From: Saccoglossus kowalevskii
Lineage: Eukaryota; Hemichordata; Enteropneusta; Harrimaniidae
Reading direction: 5' to 3'
DNA length: 20,222 bases
Assembly (NCBI RefSeq): GCF_000003605.2
Contig: NW_003155237.1
Span: 722,538 to 742,759, forward strand
Both the position numbers and the translations under genes were made by a program. The notes beneath the pieces were generated by a model. That model was not told where the DNA came from. It saw only the letters and a list, made by a program, of their open reading frames with translations, and searched no databases. This document shows positions 19,892-20,222 of the stretch, in pieces (position 1 is the first letter of the stretch; every line of letters begins with the position of its first letter).

Positions 19892-20151
19892 TTACGTCAC
19901 AGACGTTCCACGTTGCTAAGACGCGCATCACTGTACGTGCATTTCTATGGGCTCTGTGCGCGATGCTGTGGAACGCCGGTCGAGCTGGTGAAAATTCGAG
20001 AAAACAATAGAGACATTAAGATGCGCATACGAGAACGGAACGAGAACGGATACGTCACTGCTTTGTGCTTGACCTCCGCGCGAACCAATGACGTCATCGG
20101 TTGCCTGGTCGTTCGGCAGTCGTTTTGAACGTGATCAAGGTGACTGACTCG
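19892..20151. promoter_or_regulatory. CRE/CCAAT-rich block, candidate distal promoter or enhancer
   Basis: Within 260 bp there is TTACGTCA (19892-19899), a TGACGTA-type CRE variant (minus strand, around 20050-20057), a perfect TGACGTCA (20089-20096) immediately beside CCAAT (20085-20089), and TGACTGACTC (20141-20150), which is AP-1-like. The block is visibly richer in G, C and CpG than its surroundings. It lies 1.3-1.55 kb upstream of exon 1a, so it could be the distal promoter of the minus-strand bZIP gene with a 5' non-coding exon. It could equally be the promoter of an unseen gene to the right. I saw no convincing TATA box or donor site to settle this. Confidence 0.5.
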
Positions 20152-20222
20152 TAGTTGATTTCCGAGAGCTTTTCTCGCTGTCAATTTTGAATAATTTTCA
20201 TTGACATTGATAAAACGTTTTA

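Overview
The window looks like nuclear DNA from an invertebrate animal, probably a marine lophotrochozoan, but the taxon is inferred only from style. It is AT-rich and gene-sparse, with split genes, GT-AG introns, microsatellites and several short non-coding inverted-repeat transposons (MITEs). I see no bacterial operons, no CRISPR array and no tRNA or rRNA gene. The only gene I can support is on the minus strand and covers roughly 8.4-18.6 kb, or further right if a 5' non-coding exon exists. It encodes a basic leucine-zipper (bZIP) transcription factor of the ATF3/JDP2/Fos group.

Gene layout, minus strand, 5' to 3': distal first coding exon 1a (18596-18384, with an ATF3-like N-terminal motif); a 6.4 kb intron; proximal alternative first exon 1b (12247-12062); basic-region exon 2 (11972-11865, 108 nt); a 2.5 kb intron; leucine-zipper and C-terminal exon 3 (9353-9036); then a 3' UTR with AUUUA elements, ending near tandem poly(A) signals at 8405-8416. 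Every exon junction is phase 0, so exon 1a and exon 1b can each join exon 2 in frame, giving predicted proteins of 212 and 203 residues. Upstream of exon 1b lies a compact set of sites resembling an immediate-early promoter: a near-CArG box, a perfect AP-1 site, a TGACG half-site and TATA boxes. At the right edge (19.89-20.15 kb) is a CpG-richer block with several CRE motifs and a CCAAT box, a candidate distal promoter or enhancer.

The long intron (12.7-17.0 kb) holds an array of at least six diverged copies of one unclassified repeat unit. Copies 1 and 3, and copies 2 and 4, pair as closer relatives. Copy 2 carries a 125-bp MITE flanked by TTAA that copy 4 lacks.

From 1 to 8.4 kb I find no recognisable gene. 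It contains three inverted-repeat elements (a pogo/Tigger-like MITE at about 2184-2343, a TA-flanked MITE at 3470-3650, and a 666-bp foldback element at 7478-8143), a perfect 14-bp-stem hairpin at 2902-2934, an A-rich AAAT tract near 4.0 kb, and a possible orphan TATA plus YY1 promoter at 4836-4873.
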